Shown here one piece after another: positions 31,917 through 45,800 of a stretch of 64,000 nt of DNA. The DNA lies in assembly GCF_900496995.4 (NCBI RefSeq), contig NC_044019.1, positions 3,748,501 to 3,812,500 on the forward strand, given 5' to 3'. Numbering within the stretch: the stretch's first letter is position 1; the number at the start of each line of letters is the position of its first letter. This DNA comes from Aquila chrysaetos chrysaetos (Eukaryota > Chordata > Aves > Accipitriformes > Accipitridae). Below the pieces are notes generated by a model. That model was not told the origin of the DNA. It searched no databases and saw nothing but the letters and a program-made list of their open reading frames with translations. A program made the position numbers and the translations under genes.

Positions 31917-32870
31917 TTAGGAGTGAATTACAATCTGTAGAGTGAAATACAGATTCAGCTATTGAATGTGCTGTCTCTGATCCTCTTTGAAAATGTGGTA
32001 ACATTTGTTCCTCTGCAGTCCTAGAGATGGCCTCCATTTACAAATAAATTCAGTGACTGTTACGTTATGACTAAGTTATGTTAGGAGATAAAGCATCTAG
32101 GGTTAATTTTTAACTTGTACTCCTAAACTTCTCCAGTCTGTTTCATATTTTTTTAAGACAATCGGTTGCCTGGCTTAGCCAGTTTTTATGCAGTCTCAGC
32201 CCTTGTTTGCTGTTTTTCATTCAGACTTTTTCTGTGTGGCATCCTGTCTGTCTGATAGAGCATCTGCTACTTCTGAGGCCAGGATGCCTCTTTTAAAATA
32301 CAGGTTTTTAATTTTGTGATCTTGTGTTAAGTGTGTTTTAGTAAGAGGAAAATAGGCCTCGGTGTAATGACACATGCTCCTATGCTTTTATGCTATTTTA
32401 TAACCAACCTTTTTTAGTCTAGACAGATTCTTCTTTTTTCTATTTAAAAGAATAAAATTATTTGTGAACAAACCAGGCCACTGATGTTCATACATAGAAA
32501 TCATTCAGAAATTGGCCTTTTTCAAATTCATTTTTGTGTGTTTCAGTTCTCCATGACGTGCTTATTGAATTTTCAAAAGTGTTTTCACTTGATTGACGGC
32601 AGAGAGAAAAAGTAATCGTCATGAATTTGCATGGTAGTTTTGAACTCCGTATTGTGCCAGCTTGTGATCCCTTCCTGCCACCAGCTTCAAGTTGCAAAAT
32701 GGGATCCTGCAGGCAGGTCCTTGTTCCAGAGGCAGGAATAGTGTATATTAAAAAGGTAGAAAGATGGGTTTTGTTCATCTTGCCTCCACAGGCATGATAT
32801 TTCTGTATCTCTTCAGGTATTAAAATCGCTCAAAGTCTTGACTTCTCTGTCTCACTGTTCCATGTTATTT

Positions 32871-32916
32871 AAAAAAAAAAAAAAACCAAAACAAAAAAAA
32901 CAAAACAAAAAAAACC
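32871..32916. repeat. A-rich low-complexity tract
   Basis: A(n) interrupted by single C's (aaaaccaaaacaaaa type) within the RCAN3 3' UTR. No retroposon body is recognisable upstream of it. Confidence 0.85.
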
Positions 32917-33167
32917 CCTTGTGTTGTCCATCAGGCTTGTGTATTTTTAAAATTCCAGAAGTCCATTTTGGATTTTCTGTGGTGTTTATATTTTGTTAAT
33001 TGTTTAATTTCTACCCCATTGTAGAAGTTGCTGTGAGTAGGAATAAGTGGAAAACCTTCAGAAACAGTTTTATAAGGCAAATGAAGCAAGTAGTGTTGTC
33101 AATGTATCTTGTGTAAAATGTATAACAATTTGCATTCCAACATCTTCCATTGTGTAAAGACACTTAA

Positions 33168-33173
33168 AATAAA
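33168..33173 (+). terminator. RCAN3 poly(A) signal AATAAA
   Basis: AATAAA about 2 kb after the stop, followed by a GT-rich stretch (cacatgtggtttttt) near 33193-33206. This is the best-placed signal for the RCAN3 transcript end. Confidence 0.6.
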
Positions 33174-36100
33174 AACAATGCAGTGCCATTCACATGTGGT
33201 TTTTTAACTGTATTCCATATCGGCCCAAGTTTGATATGTCCGTTTTCTAATGGTATCGTGTGCTTGTGCAATTGAGTGAACGGTTGAGAGAGTTTATGGG
33301 TTTCCATAAGCAAATTATCAGAAAAATAGTGCTGAAGAAGTTAGGAATTTCAGCAGAACAACCCTGGGAATTGCTGGGCTGAAGGAGGGACTGAGAAGGT
33401 TTTTATGGTGTTTTGGGTGCCTGTACAGCAGAGTCCCATTTCGATGTTTACCTCACCTGAATTTCAAATGGGAGTTTGACAGCAGCTTAGAGAATGTCCG
33501 GTTTGGATTGCAGTATTGAGCTCTGTAAAGTTTTTGTTGTAATAAAGCTAAATAATTACTTGTTTTCAAAATTCTCCAAAGACCCATTTCCACAGGAAGG
33601 AAATGGTCAGACTTTATGTAAAACGTGCATGCATTGATCAACAAAATTGTAAAACACCAGCTTGTTGGCACTGCATGTGCTTTTGCCACCAGGTTCTCCT
33701 CTCTTTCACAGCTCAGGCAAATTTCAGCAGTGTTTTTTGTGTTAGCCAATAGAGGGAGGCTGTGTGCCCTTCTCCTAACACACATTGGCGCAATATAATT
33801 GAATTATATTAAAAATGCTACAAAATCACATTCCTTTACAGTATGCGAAGCCGTGCCTCCTTTCCGTGACAGTGCCATGGGGCCCCGTTGTGCAAATATA
33901 ATGGGAGACTTTGTCTAGCACAACGTCTGCCTCAGAGTTGGTGTGAAGGCAGGGGTTCACGGGAGCTGGAGGGAATTAGGTGGCTGGCTCCTTGCAAGTA
34001 CTGACGTGGGTGGGCAAGGAGGAGGCAAAGCAGAGACTTTACAGAAAGGAAACTTGAAATTAGCCATTGATCACTATCAGAAGTGATTTTACTCCATTTT
34101 TACTCTGTCCATCCATCTCCAGAGTGACAGAGCCTTCCTTGTAAAATGAATGAAATTCAAGTTTGCTTTATTTACTCCACGTGATGAGTCAGTAATGACC
34201 ATCAGAACCTGTTTCTCTTAATCACTGACCTGCTATTAACTGAGGTGCTGTTTTTAGAAGTAGGCTTGCACAGAGGCACCAACTCAGCCCTTTCTGAGCT
34301 TGCACTTTGTATAAATAAATATCCCAAATTCCTTTAAAGCATTCTTCTTGAGAAGCAGCTGAAAAAATGCGTGGTCTTTTCTTTGGGCAGTCTGCCTGTG
34401 TATTCCGGAGAAAAAGCTGCCAGGGGTACTTTGGTTTTATTTTATAATAGCTAAGAACAGACCCTATTTTTGCAATCCTGTGATTACTGCATCTCATTCT
34501 TTTTCTACCTTGCTACTGAACTGCTTCCCCCCAGAAAGACCTCATGCATAAAATGTCTCTTACTTTATTTATTCCCTGAAAGGTTGTATTTCCATTTTTG
34601 TCTGGTTTTGGATTACTGATTTTTTTTTTTAGCCCAGAACAGAAGATTGTTTTACAAATCTTACGCTTACAGGCTTTTGTTTACTTGCTCTGCTTAATGT
34701 GTAAAACTTGCTAGGAGGGGTTCATGGTCCAGTGTGCTTTTAATGTGGAAAGAGACCACAGCCAAGCCTTGTTCACTTGGAGGAAAATGCAGAAGTATTT
34801 CCTTTATTAAACCAAACAGGAGGCACACACCTGGCTAGATCTGTGAGTCTTTGTTCCTGTGTGGGCTTACTCGGCACCTGCAATACATCATTCTGGGACC
34901 ACTCCGTTCTGCACGCGTGAAGGTCAGCCTGAGGTGCGGAGAGCCTCCGACAGAAGCTGAAGTCAGCGGGAGGGAACTGCGGTCCTTCGCACTTCAGAGG
35001 AACGTGTGCTTAAGCAGCTGTTTAGCTTTGTTCTGAGCAAGGTAAAATACTTTTTCTCCTATAACTAGTGACTGAGCTGAAATCTGAGCAAGTGTGACTA
35101 CAGGGTTGTGTCCTAACATCAGTCATAGAGCTTGAGGAAGGCTTGCACAATGTGTGTTTGAATGTCTCCATGCCCTTCACCTAAAGATCAGGATTAGAGA
35201 CGTGTCAGTATAGTGGTACCCACCTTAATGGAGAGACAGGTGGTATCTTGTGCTTTGGCTCTTTGTGTATTTTATCTTGAAGTTGTATTTGTGCTCAGTC
35301 ACACTAGAAAACACACAGCATTTTAAACATTAACTAATGTATTAAAATCCTCTTCTGAGCAAGGTCTCTGGCATTTTAACATGTTGGCATATTCAGGCTT
35401 GTAGAAGGGAACGTTTGATTTCCTTGGTGAAGCGACCGTATTCCAGCTATAGTATCAGCAGAAACCCAGATGTCAGCAGTACTAGGGTGAGGCAGTGGGA
35501 AAGATACTTAGGGCAATCTGTTCTTTTGCGGTGTTACATAAAATAAAAAAATTACGAATTCTGTGTCCTTTCTGACTCTGTAGCCAATGACCGTGTTCCT
35601 GTTTGAGTGACATGGCACAGCAAGCAGGGGTTAGGGAGGGCAACCTGGCTTAGATGCGCTCTTCTGCTGGGGCAGGTCACCTCATCTTGACAGTTCAGTT
35701 CGTCCCTTGCAGGTATAGTTTGTAATTTTTTTTTTTTGTGCCTGTGGGTACATGTACAGTACCGCAGTCCTGATTCCCTCATACAATTCTAGACTCAATA
35801 ATAATGAATTCCTAGTTGGTTGTGGTATCTGTTGTAATATGTCTGTTCTCTTTTTTTCTTACTAAGATGGTTCCAGTATATTCGCTCTGCTCTCTACCCT
35901 TCTAATTGCAGCCAAACTGCAAATTTAATCGGTGGTGCTGTGAACTGACTTCACGATCCAGGAGGAGTACAAAACCTACTTGGAAGTGTAAGCTGGATGT
36001 ATAAATTCAGTGAGACTTAGCGCATTATTAGGTTATGTCACTTCCTTATGGTTTTGGTAAGGCTGCAAAGTGGGCCTGAAGTTTCTAATTGAGAGTTATG

Positions 36101-37114
36101 TTATGTCCTTTGGCATTCATTGACTTCATTAGGATTGTTCTGGAACATCCCAGTATTTTGTTTGGTCCTCCACTAACACTGATAATGGGATAAGATCAGG
36201 ATTGGTGGCGGGTGACCTCTAAACTGAACAACATGTTGAAAGCAGAGCTTTATACATAACAACGTATAAACCTAGTGTATGGCTATAGCTAATAGTATAA
36301 GGGCTATAAATTTAGGACCTGGTGAGGGACTTCCCAAGCAAGTACTTGGGAAAGTCACACCCTCCCTTTCTTTTGCCACATATGCTTTTAGAGAACACAT
36401 TTACTTTTATTGAGCTTTTACTTGGCTTCATTGTAGATGTTCACACCCCTTCTCAAGCATTGTAGCAAAGATGGCACTTAATAAATTAAGGTGGGTTTTT
36501 GTTTTTTTTTTAATAGTTGAAAGGGTAGTTAGCACATTGTGATGCCTGGAAGCAATTACACTGGGCTTTTTCTAGGTTGTTTTGCTGTGTGCCATTTCAT
36601 TCCAGAGGGACCCTCTATATTTATTTTGTAATGTAGATGGTATTTCATACAGAAAATCTGAGGGTGTTTTACTTGAAAAGGAGAGGATGTAATTGTCTCT
36701 CCTTAGATACCTGCCACAAGGGACCGTACTGGTTTAGAACAAAGTGAGAATCAGGAGATTTGAATTCTGCTTCAAACTCTGCCTTGGTTTTCTGCAAGGA
36801 AGGAACATAACCTATCTTCTGTTGCAGCTGATGGTCCTGCAGGCTTGGTACTATTTTTCAGCAATATTTGAAGGGAGGGGAGGGAACCGCACCGCCTCCT
36901 ATGTTTTGTCTTCACCAGAGAGAGACTGCTCTGCATTAATGAGGATACTGGCCCTGGACGGAGTTGGAGTTTCTCCAGACCTCCTCCTACTTCAGGGAGA
37001 TTCTTCTCTAGCCCACGTGGGTGGAAAGAGCTGTTACTTCTTACGCATTTGAATTCGTCCTGCTGTCGCTCTGAAGTTTGTGGTGTCTGCCACGCACAGC
37101 ACAGTCTCAGCCGT

Positions 37115-37154
37115 ATCTATATTACCGTTCTTCCATCTATATTACCGTTCTTCC
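37115..37154. repeat. 20-bp tandem duplication
   Basis: The unit atctatattaccgttcttcc occurs twice head to tail with no mismatch. Confidence 0.9.
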
Positions 37155-38501
37155 TGGTGCCCTGAATCATTCGCTGGCTCATTTCATCCCTTCCATGTTT
37201 GACTCCCAATGGCACCTTAATGCAATTGTATTGTCATGATGACTCTGATGTCAGCGGTGTCCGACAGCTCAGCTGAGCAAAAGTTATGCTAAATACGCTG
37301 TTCCTGTTTATTTCCTTGAAAAACTACTTTGACCTCCAGAACAGTAAGATTGAGAAGCTTTTGTGCTGCAAAATGTTACGCCAGTTCCATAAGCATAGAA
37401 GCTGAGCTACGCTCGGTCTCTGAGCCCTCTCCTTTTCTGTCTAAACTGTGAATCCTTTCCATCTATGGAAATATCAATAACGGATGAAACGGAGCAAAGA
37501 AAATGAGAAATTAGAGGCCCGATGCCGAATGCTGGTAAACAATCCCAAATTCTCCCACAGATGCTATTATCTCAAGCTTTGACTGAGCTAATATAAAATA
37601 TCGTATGCAGTGAAAGCAACGCTGTTTCACAGCTGAACGCTCGAAATGTGCTGCCATGACCCAGAGTCAGTGATCAGGCTGGCAGTGCTTAATACTAGAG
37701 TCACGCTTATTACAAGCATTAGCTGGTCTTCCAGTAAGTATCTGTTGACATCGAGGCTCTGGAGCCTTGTTAGGAAGAAATTCCTGCATGCGCAACATCT
37801 TCCAGCTTCACGATTTCACCAGGCTGCTGAAGATGGCCTCGCTTTCTTCTTGGTGGTGGCAACAAAGGCCATGAAGCCCTCTTCAAGGAATGCAGAAATG
37901 CTGCCCTGGAAATTGTTGACTCTGGAGACAAGGGGGGGCCAAGTGTGTGTGGGTATCTTCAAAATTTCAGTCCCTTTCCAAAACTCACCTGGAATTGAAT
38001 CTCAGCTTTATCAAGGCAGCCAACAGCTCCCTGAGGAGCAAGATTAAGGCCTGGCAGCTTTGTAAGGGTGTGCCCTGTTGTGTGTTGTGTGTATTTCTGT
38101 AAGCTCATAAATGCTCTGAAAGGTTTATTGCAAAAATAGGCAAGAAAGCGTTTGCACCGAGTCTTACCTTGCCCGGTAGGCTCTGTGCAGGGCTGGGGAT
38201 CTGCCAAGCAGTGCAGACTCCATTGTTTAGGATTGTTTGGGATCCAGTTGTGCCTTACACCAGATCCAGACATAGGAGTTTTGCTCTGGTTTCATCCTGG
38301 AGGAAGGAACAGTGGATCTGGCGAACACCTTACAATGTACCTCGCTACTCTGGTTTTCATAACAATTCACAAAGACAATAGGAAAGGAATTTGGTGGAAA
38401 CACAAAACTTTTTCCTCTTTCCACATTAATGTGGGCTGCCTGACAGTCACAGTGGCTGGTGTCTCCTTTCTTGTACTATTTAAATTGAGTTAGGACTACT
38501 G

Positions 38502-38530
38502 TTATTAATTATTATTATTATTATTATTAA
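38502..38530. repeat. (ATT)n microsatellite
   Basis: About nine ATT units with one imperfection near the left end. Confidence 0.9.
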
Positions 38531-39173
38531 CTTCCATGTAACTATTTGTACCTCTTCCAAGTTAGGAGTGCACACTGTTGAAAGAAGCCCCTTCTGCTCT
38601 CTAGAGAGATACAACCCAGGGTAAGTGTGCAGCTGGAATACCACTCCAGTTCCCAGAAGAGAGCCTCATGTTCTTTCTTGTTTGTGCAGGGTGAGGTGGT
38701 AATTGTAAAGAAACCAATCAAACTAGATTTATTCCCTTGAAAAGATGAATGGTGAGTAATCCTTACTGAGATTTCAGTCTGTGGTTTCAAGGAGCTGTGA
38801 TACTGGCACGGGATTTTAGTGTGATTGAGGCAAAAGGATTTAGCTGGAAGTGACTAATGTGAGTCTTTGTAGCTATAAAAAAAAAAAAAATTGCTAAATA
38901 ATTGGATCTTGTGTTTTTGTTCTGTGGGCTTCAGCTTGGGGTTCAGTGTAGAAACCAGTCCATTGTGAACAGGAAACTGAAGCAACACCTGTGTTAGGAA
39001 GACACAAATGATTCTTTAGGAGATAAGTATCTGTTTACTGGTATTTACATCTGGTATGTGCTATTTTGTTTGTACTTTACAATATGCACTTGGACTTGAG
39101 CACCAACTTATAAAATGGGACATGTGGCTGTTGCTTTCTCTTTGGTGCAAGTGCTGCGGTGACTGGCACCAAG

Positions 39174-39213
39174 GCAAGTTTAGGTTTATGAATGCAAGTT
39201 TAGGTTTATATAT
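39174..39213. repeat. 20-bp tandem duplication, slightly diverged
   Basis: The unit gcaagtttaggtttatgaat is followed directly by a copy that differs only near its end. Confidence 0.85.
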
Positions 39214-42179
39214 GATGTCTTTATTAATGGCTCCCAAACTGCTTTATGTGGCGAAACTTGTGTACCTAATCAGTATTTGTATTTCTCCTCCAGAGCTAGA
39301 TCAAGTGGGCTGTCAGCTGTGGATATGTTTGCTGCCCTTTCTCTGCCTCCTTCAGCCAGCTCAAATAAGCAAATTGGGGAAAACCTACACATTTATGGGT
39401 GTGATGTTCTGCTCTGACTCCCAGCGCAAAGCACCAAGTAACCAAAGACGTTATGAAGCCAAAAATGCAGAGGCCCAAAAGCCTGCCTGGTTCTGGTCCG
39501 TCGCTTTCTGGTAGTATTTGTGAACCCAATGTTCAGGGCATCCCTGTGATAAGATGGTTGCAATTTCAATCTGTTATTTCACAGGGTGCAAAAATACCTG
39601 GTGAATTGAGTGGAATTAATGCTATCTCCTGCTTTCAGTATGTCTTATTTTGTACTGAGAAAGAGTGTGTAATGCCAGTGCTGCACTGAGATACTAACAC
39701 TCCTCACCTGGGCACAAAGCACAGCCCCAAGCCCAAGCGTGGTAAGGGGATTTTGTACGTTTGCAGTGAGATGTAGTGTCAGGTATCGTGTTTCTTTGCA
39801 TAACTGAGTTGCTGTATGTTAAGTGAGGGAAACCAGAAATGCTTTTATAACTGGATCTTGATGGGAAGAGAGTGTCCTGGCAGAAGAGCTGCCTGGCTCC
39901 AGCTGGGTATGAGCTGTCTCCCATCTGACGCTTTGGAGTGCTGCATCATCACGTCTTTGCTCCCATGGGATCTGTCAAGGGCACTCCTCCCCCACCACCT
40001 TGTGAGTGACCCAAAATGAAGCATTTCTTACACAGGAAGAAGCTGAGAGCTGCAAGGTAAGGAAGCATCTTGTTTTTAATCCCAACTTCTCTGCAGGCTG
40101 CATGTGCAGCCTAGGATGAGGTGGTCTCTTGAGGTTGCCGTCTTTTGTGAGTCTCAGTTGTTGGTGCTTTCTCTAAAGCAGCAGCTTCTGAAGAAACAAA
40201 ATTGTGTAAGAATCTTACCTTTTTTTTTTTTTTGTCTGTTTTTTTCTTTCCTTCATAGCTGCAAAGGAAAAACTGTGATTTGAACACTTCAAAGAAATAT
40301 CCCTGTGAATGTTGATACTTACTCTAAATGTTGTGATTTTTAAATGAGCTCTTGATTTTTGGAGCCAGCTCCTGGTTTCTCTTTCTTCCGTTTGGTTATC
40401 TAACCCAGCTGTGGGCTGGAGAAGTTCTGGTCCTCCCTTTGAAGGCTTAATTTAAAGGTGGACAAGGAAGGTACCTGCTTGCCAACTTCTGGCAGGAGTA
40501 GGTTCTCCAGCTTTGAAAGTATTTCAGTTGTGAGACAAAATCTTTTGCCCTCTAGATCTTTCTTTTTGTCTTTCCCTCTGGCAGACCCAGCAATAACAAG
40601 CCGGTGTTCTCTCTCCAAGCCCTGCTTCTGTCCACCAGTGATTCATTAATGAGCTGGTTTGCTTTAGCAATGCCTTATCAGTGAAATGCTTAGAAATGTG
40701 CCGTGCTGGGGTTCTGCAGAGCCAGTGATACCTGGGCTCCATGGCTGCAGACGTGCGTTCAGACCGGTCGGCACAAGTTTTGTCCTCCAGGCTACTGGAA
40801 GTGAAAGGCACCCGTGTTTGGGGGGTGAGAAAGGTGAGGTTCAGGGTTGCGCTGGAGGAAGCTCAGTCCCATGGAGCTGCAGGAGATGCTGATGTGGAGG
40901 GGTGGTGGGGGATGTGGGGATGCTGGGGGAGGCTGCAGGAGAGCGATGCACCGTTCCCCACAAAGGTGCCTGCTGTCATTGCCCGACTTCTTGTGTGAAG
41001 GTGTGTGTGGGCCCTGCAGCAATCCTTACTTCTCTTGCCCCAGCTGGTACAAACCAAGCATTTGAAACTCATCTTGCCAGGAGCCGCAGCTTTCCTAGAG
41101 CTGTCCCTAAAGAGAAGCTGTCATAGTAGAAAATCTTGGATCTACACTCATGTCACTGGTTGTCTCTTACCAGTTTCCAACTCGAGCAAAACTCCAGGTC
41201 AAGGATGCCAGCCCAGACCCCGCACCCTGGACTTTGTTGCCCGCGTGACACAGCAGAGACAGGCAGGAGCAGAAGAGTTTCACTGGACCGGCATGTTACA
41301 AACCCAGCAGCATGCGGAAATCCCTTCTTCTGATGAATGCATTAGGAAATGTGCAGATAAACCCATCTTGTTACACAACCCAGTGATAGCTGACTAACTG
41401 TTACTTGTAAGAGTCCTGAAAAGGAGTTAGGAAGTCCTTATCCCACCACGCAATCTATGCCAGCTCAGACAAGGTCTGGTCCAAGGATTCAGAGGTTTAA
41501 ATCAGAAAAAGGCAGGAATTTATAGATTCATTTACAGTCAAACCTTCACTCTAGTGAAGTCAGCCATCGATGGAAGCTGGGTAGCCACGAGTGATGTACT
41601 CTGGTCTTCCCAAGAAATCCGCTGCACATGTTTATGGATCATTATGAAGCTCCTGTTGCTGCTTTCCCGTATGGAGGCAGGATTTTGTAACAGGCAGGCT
41701 TCATCCATGTTTCAGGTTGCTTTATAATGGAGGTTGGTGGTGTTAGTTCTGGGTGCAGATGGGGAAGCTGAGATGCCGGACGAGGAGGGGGAAACGTCTT
41801 CTGCACAGCAGTTCAACAATCGTAAACCATTAATTGAGCCCAGACTGAGGGCTCTGCAGATTTGTTAATGTGGTTTCCTGGTTTCTGGTGGGAGCAGCAT
41901 CAGGCCCCAGGCAGGGGCAGATCCCTTTTTGTAAGCGTGATTTCCACATGAAAAATGCAGCCAGGGACTGCGGTCACACGCTTCTTCCCCACTCATTAGT
42001 GGGAAATGCAGAGTAAAGCCAACTAAGTACAGGTTGAAGGCCAGGATTCCTTCCCAGTTTGATCCTTTTACTATCGAGTAGACAATTTTGTTCCCTCTTT
42101 GGGATGGATGCGTTCGGGATTCTTCTCCAAAAGTGCTGGAAGACCTTTGGGCACTGAAGTGCCCCACGCATCAGAGGGT

Positions 42180-42880
42180 CCGAGATGTCCCTGTGAGCCC
42201 GGGCCGGTACCGTCTGCCCCCCCGTGACATCCCTCCCCCGTGGGGACCCGGACACGGGGCAGTGCCGAGAGCGGGACGTACAACACTCTTCCCAGCAGAA
42301 AGGTCGGAAACCGCCTTCGGGTTTTTCGGGAGGCGGCAGCTTCTCCCTCAGTCCCGGACCGGGGCCGGGGCTGCGGTTCGGGGGCTGTTCCCCCCCCCCA
42401 AGCCCGGTACCGGGGCTGCGCAGGGGGCAGCGGGGTCTGTTCCTTAAAACTGCTCGACTTCGCTTTACGTCAGCCTGAGTTTCTGCGTCAGAACTCCTCT
42501 CCCTCTTCTTTCCTACGGGGAGAGGGGGGGACGACACAAGCCGGGGCTCCCCCCCACCTGCGCCGGGGAGGCGGCGCCGGGGGCCGGGCTGGGCGGCCCC
42601 GGGGGAACCACCTGCCGGTACCGACACCCCCCTGGACCCCCTCCCCGGGTCGCAACGGGGCAGGGCTCGGCTCCCCCGACCCGGCCTGGCGGGGGAAAGG
42701 AGCGTGGAGCCCCGCGGGGGAGGGAGAAGGAACGGCGGGGGCCGAGCCGGCGGCGGTCCCGGTCCCGGTCCCGGTCCCGGTCCCGGTGGGGAGGGAAGCG
42801 AAGCGCCGTCCGCAGCCTCTGCGGGAAAGGTCGGTCCGAGGATGAGGTCCTGAAGCCCCGCAGCATCCTCCTGTGAGTAG
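42180..42880 (+). promoter_or_regulatory. CpG island, possible distal NCMAP promoter and first exon
   Basis: A GC- and CpG-rich block standing alone between RCAN3 and NCMAP. It contains TTACGTCA, a CRE/ATF-type site, at 42465-42472 and a (GGTCCC)n array at 42755-42787, and ends with a good donor (cctcct/gtgagtag after 42872). All neighbouring genes run on the + strand, and mammalian NCMAP has a far-upstream untranslated exon as far as I recall, so this may be its first exon 13 kb upstream of the coding start. It could also drive an unannotated noncoding transcript. Long open frames inside are GC artefacts. Confidence 0.5.
42755..42787. repeat. (GGTCCC)n hexamer repeat
   Basis: About 5.5 perfect copies of ggtccc inside the CpG island. 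Confidence 0.92.
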
Positions 42881-45800
42881 TCTCGGTAGCTGGGTGGGTA
42901 AAAGCTTGCGGAGGGTTGGGTATACGTATGTAGCTGGAGTTGGTATAAATTTAATTTCTCTGCTCGAAAGCTCCGAGTTTAGTTTCTGCTGCCAGTGAAA
43001 TGGCTGGAACTCGGCGGTTCAGGGAGGTTACTCCGGGTTTATGTGCAAGTGATCGTATGTACCACAGTAAATGCTTCTACGTGCAGCAAAGTTCTTTATT
43101 GGTAACTCTAAACCAGAAAGAAATACGGAGCAGATGTCCTCGTACGATTCTCTGCTAAACTGGTGCTTTAGCAGTTGTTTCATTAATTGGAAACCTTCAA
43201 GGTACAGGGTCTGGAACTGATCTGGCAAGTTGTTTCCTCCCCAGAGAGAAGTCTGCACGGCTGTTGAAAGATTGTTCTCTCTCTAGCAGTGTCCTTTCAT
43301 CACTGGGGATATGCTGAATCTCTTGTCCTGACTTACTCACCCCCAGTGCTATAAATAAGGTTTTGTTGGTGGGTTTTTTGTTGTTTTGTTTTTTTTTTTC
43401 AATCTGCTGAGCGGCATACTAGAAAGGGCTGGCAGGCTAATATTTAACATGAAAAGAACTAGAAAGCTTGGAGCATTGTGTTACAGTTCGCTGAGCGTCT
43501 CCAGCACAGAACAAAACTATAGTGCTTTCATTATTTGGGAACATGCTGAAGTTGCTGAAAGGTTTGAACTGCGATTTCTGGCTTTTCATGGTAATTAATG
43601 TATTTAATGCCCTAGGAAGTCCTTGTTAAAGGAAGCATAGTATTGTGTAAACAAATTTCACTAATGTGATACATTGTGCTGGATGGAGTGTTTGGGCAGG
43701 AGGGTTTGATTTAGTGATTAGGAACCAGAAGACAAAGGCAGTGCAGTAATCCGTGACTTCATGGCCCCATAAGAATTATTGTCTTGCTGCGTGGACAGGT
43801 AACTGGGCTGTGAGTGCCAGGGTTAGACACTGAGGGCTTGCCAAGGGCTTTGAACAGTTCTGATGGAGGATGGGGTGTAAGCATAAAGTATTGCACTGCC
43901 TACGTGTTTGTCTACACACCGTTCTTGGAAGAGGTGGATGTGCCTCATTGATTCAAGAAGTTTGCATGTGCAGTACTTAAAGAAATCTTGCGACTGCTTT
44001 CATCCTGCTGTTTGCAAAGTGAAAGGAGTTGCATTTCTGTATTGCATGCAGAATTCTCTGTGTATTTTTTAATACAGGAAAAACTGAAGGATATGAAACT
44101 TGCAAAGGTTTTTACCACAGTACTGAGATTTGCATTTTTCTGGTAGATCATCAGCTTCAATTGCAGAAGATCCAGTCCAGTAGCTGGGCAGTACATTGTA
44201 CCACATGCTGAGCTGCAGGCAGAGGACAGCAGTCCTAAAACTCCAATCCACAACTGGCAGTAGACCTGGCTCCCTTGTTGGCAGTAATTCATGAACGTTT
44301 CCTGTCCAGCCCTGCTCCTATCTGTCTGCTGCTACTGAAAGCGTGACTTTTATTAGTTACACTAAATTCTTCTTTTTATGGCAATAAACAGTGAATCAGT
44401 CAGGATTTAGTGCACAAAGGAGCTGGAGAAGCCCGTGAGTGATACACCGAGTGCCTACAGCGGTCTTAGATCAGCAGCTACTGTGCTCACGGGGTAAATC
44501 CATCAATGCGGAACACCCTGCGGGGTGCTGGAGTCTGCCCAAAGCAGCCCCTGCTCCCCGGGGTGATATCTCACGTGCTGGGTTCTCATGCCCTTGTGCC
44601 AGGCTGGGATCAGCGTCGCTGAAGAGCGGCTGTGTTGGGAGGGGGCTTGGTCGGGGCCGGCGAGTGAGCCTTGACCTGGCCTATTGTTGGGGATGTGGGA
44701 GAGGGGAAAAAAATGTGGTGGGGATGACTGTGCTGCTTTTATTGAGTCACAGAAATCAGGAAATGCGGCCAAACCTATAGTGTTCGTTAGGCCTCTTGCA
44801 GGGAGAGATGATATGAGGCATGAATGGAGATCACAGAGGAGGAAAGCAAGAAAAAAGAGCTGCTGGGATGTCTGAGTCATCCAGTTTCCCACTGACATAC
44901 ATAGCTTAATGTTTTCACAGCCACCTCCATGGAGAAACAAAGTTATAACCTAATTCCAGGGGCCCTGGAGTCACGGTTCTTCCTCGCCATCAGCGGCTCA
45001 GAGCCAGCTACCAGCCGGGGATCCCCCTGCCCAGCTACGAGGTTGATGGTGCAGTTGCTTCAAGTACCAGGCTGGGTGAGCAGGCAGAGGAAAAGGGCTC
45101 TGCCTTTATCGCATCCTCCCATTTGGATGGAGACAGCCCCTCGGATGAAACACACACCTAAATTCATCCCACATAACATCAGCCCTTAACCACTCAGCTG
45201 TGGGCTTGCAAAGAAAGTGCTTTTTGGTGGGATTTGGCAGTGCTCAGGCTGAGGAAGGTAAATGAGCCCATGGATCATCACAGCAGCACTGGGGGAGTTG
45301 GGCTGCCCATCATCTGCCGTGCCGATCCAAAGCACCGCAGCCTTGCGTGCTGCGTGGCCATTTCGTGCTTCTGCTCAGAGCAGAGTAGAAACCCAAATAA
45401 TTACTTGGAAAGACAAAGTTTCCTATTTACTTATTAGTCTGTAATAGAAGCCTCAAAACTCTGGACCTAGCAGATGTATTTGTCTTTAGAAAAGAAAAAC
45501 GAACACCCATCTGCTAGCAAACAGGAGCTGGGTTGATTCACGCGCTACGGTTTGTGCTGATTAAGTGCAGAGAGCCCTTCTCTGACGTGAAAGGCAGCTC
45601 AGGGTGCAAACTCATTCCAGCCTGCTGTGGGTCACAGTGCGAGCCACGGGTGTTTGCTCTGTCCCGTGGCAATCTCGGTGTAAGGGAAATCCAGAAATAG
45701 CTGTTGCCATCTCTCTGGCTCTGCTGGACATAGCGAGGGGTGCCTGAAGGCACATCTGGGATTGCCTTCCTTCCTCCTTGGATTTTTTCCTGGCATCGAC

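Larger units (their letters stand above)
31182..33195 (+). other. RCAN3: RCAN3 3' UTR
   Basis: About 2 kb to the poly(A) signal at 33168-33173. It includes a GTTTTTG-rich run (31421-31465) and an A-rich run (32871-32916). A 3' alternative coding exon is conceivable at 31791-31916. Confidence 0.65.
33200..42200. other. Intergenic region between RCAN3 and the 42-kb CpG island
   Basis: 9 kb without recognised genes. It contains an (ATT)n microsatellite at 38502-38530 and two short 20-bp tandem duplications (37115-37154, 39174-39213). Open frames of up to about 150 codons occur on both strands but show no family motif. Confidence 0.5.

Noticed and set aside
39056-39514. A 152-codon + strand frame in the RCAN3-NCMAP interval
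   Set aside because: It spans the 20-bp tandem duplication and shows no family motif. A frame of this length is expected by chance in several kilobases.
41974-42866. Long open frames (about 200 codons) on both strands in the 42-kb CpG island
   Set aside because: Overlapping frames on both strands, Pro/Arg/Gly-rich, with a Pro-Val repeat made by the GGTCCC array. They lack any family similarity.
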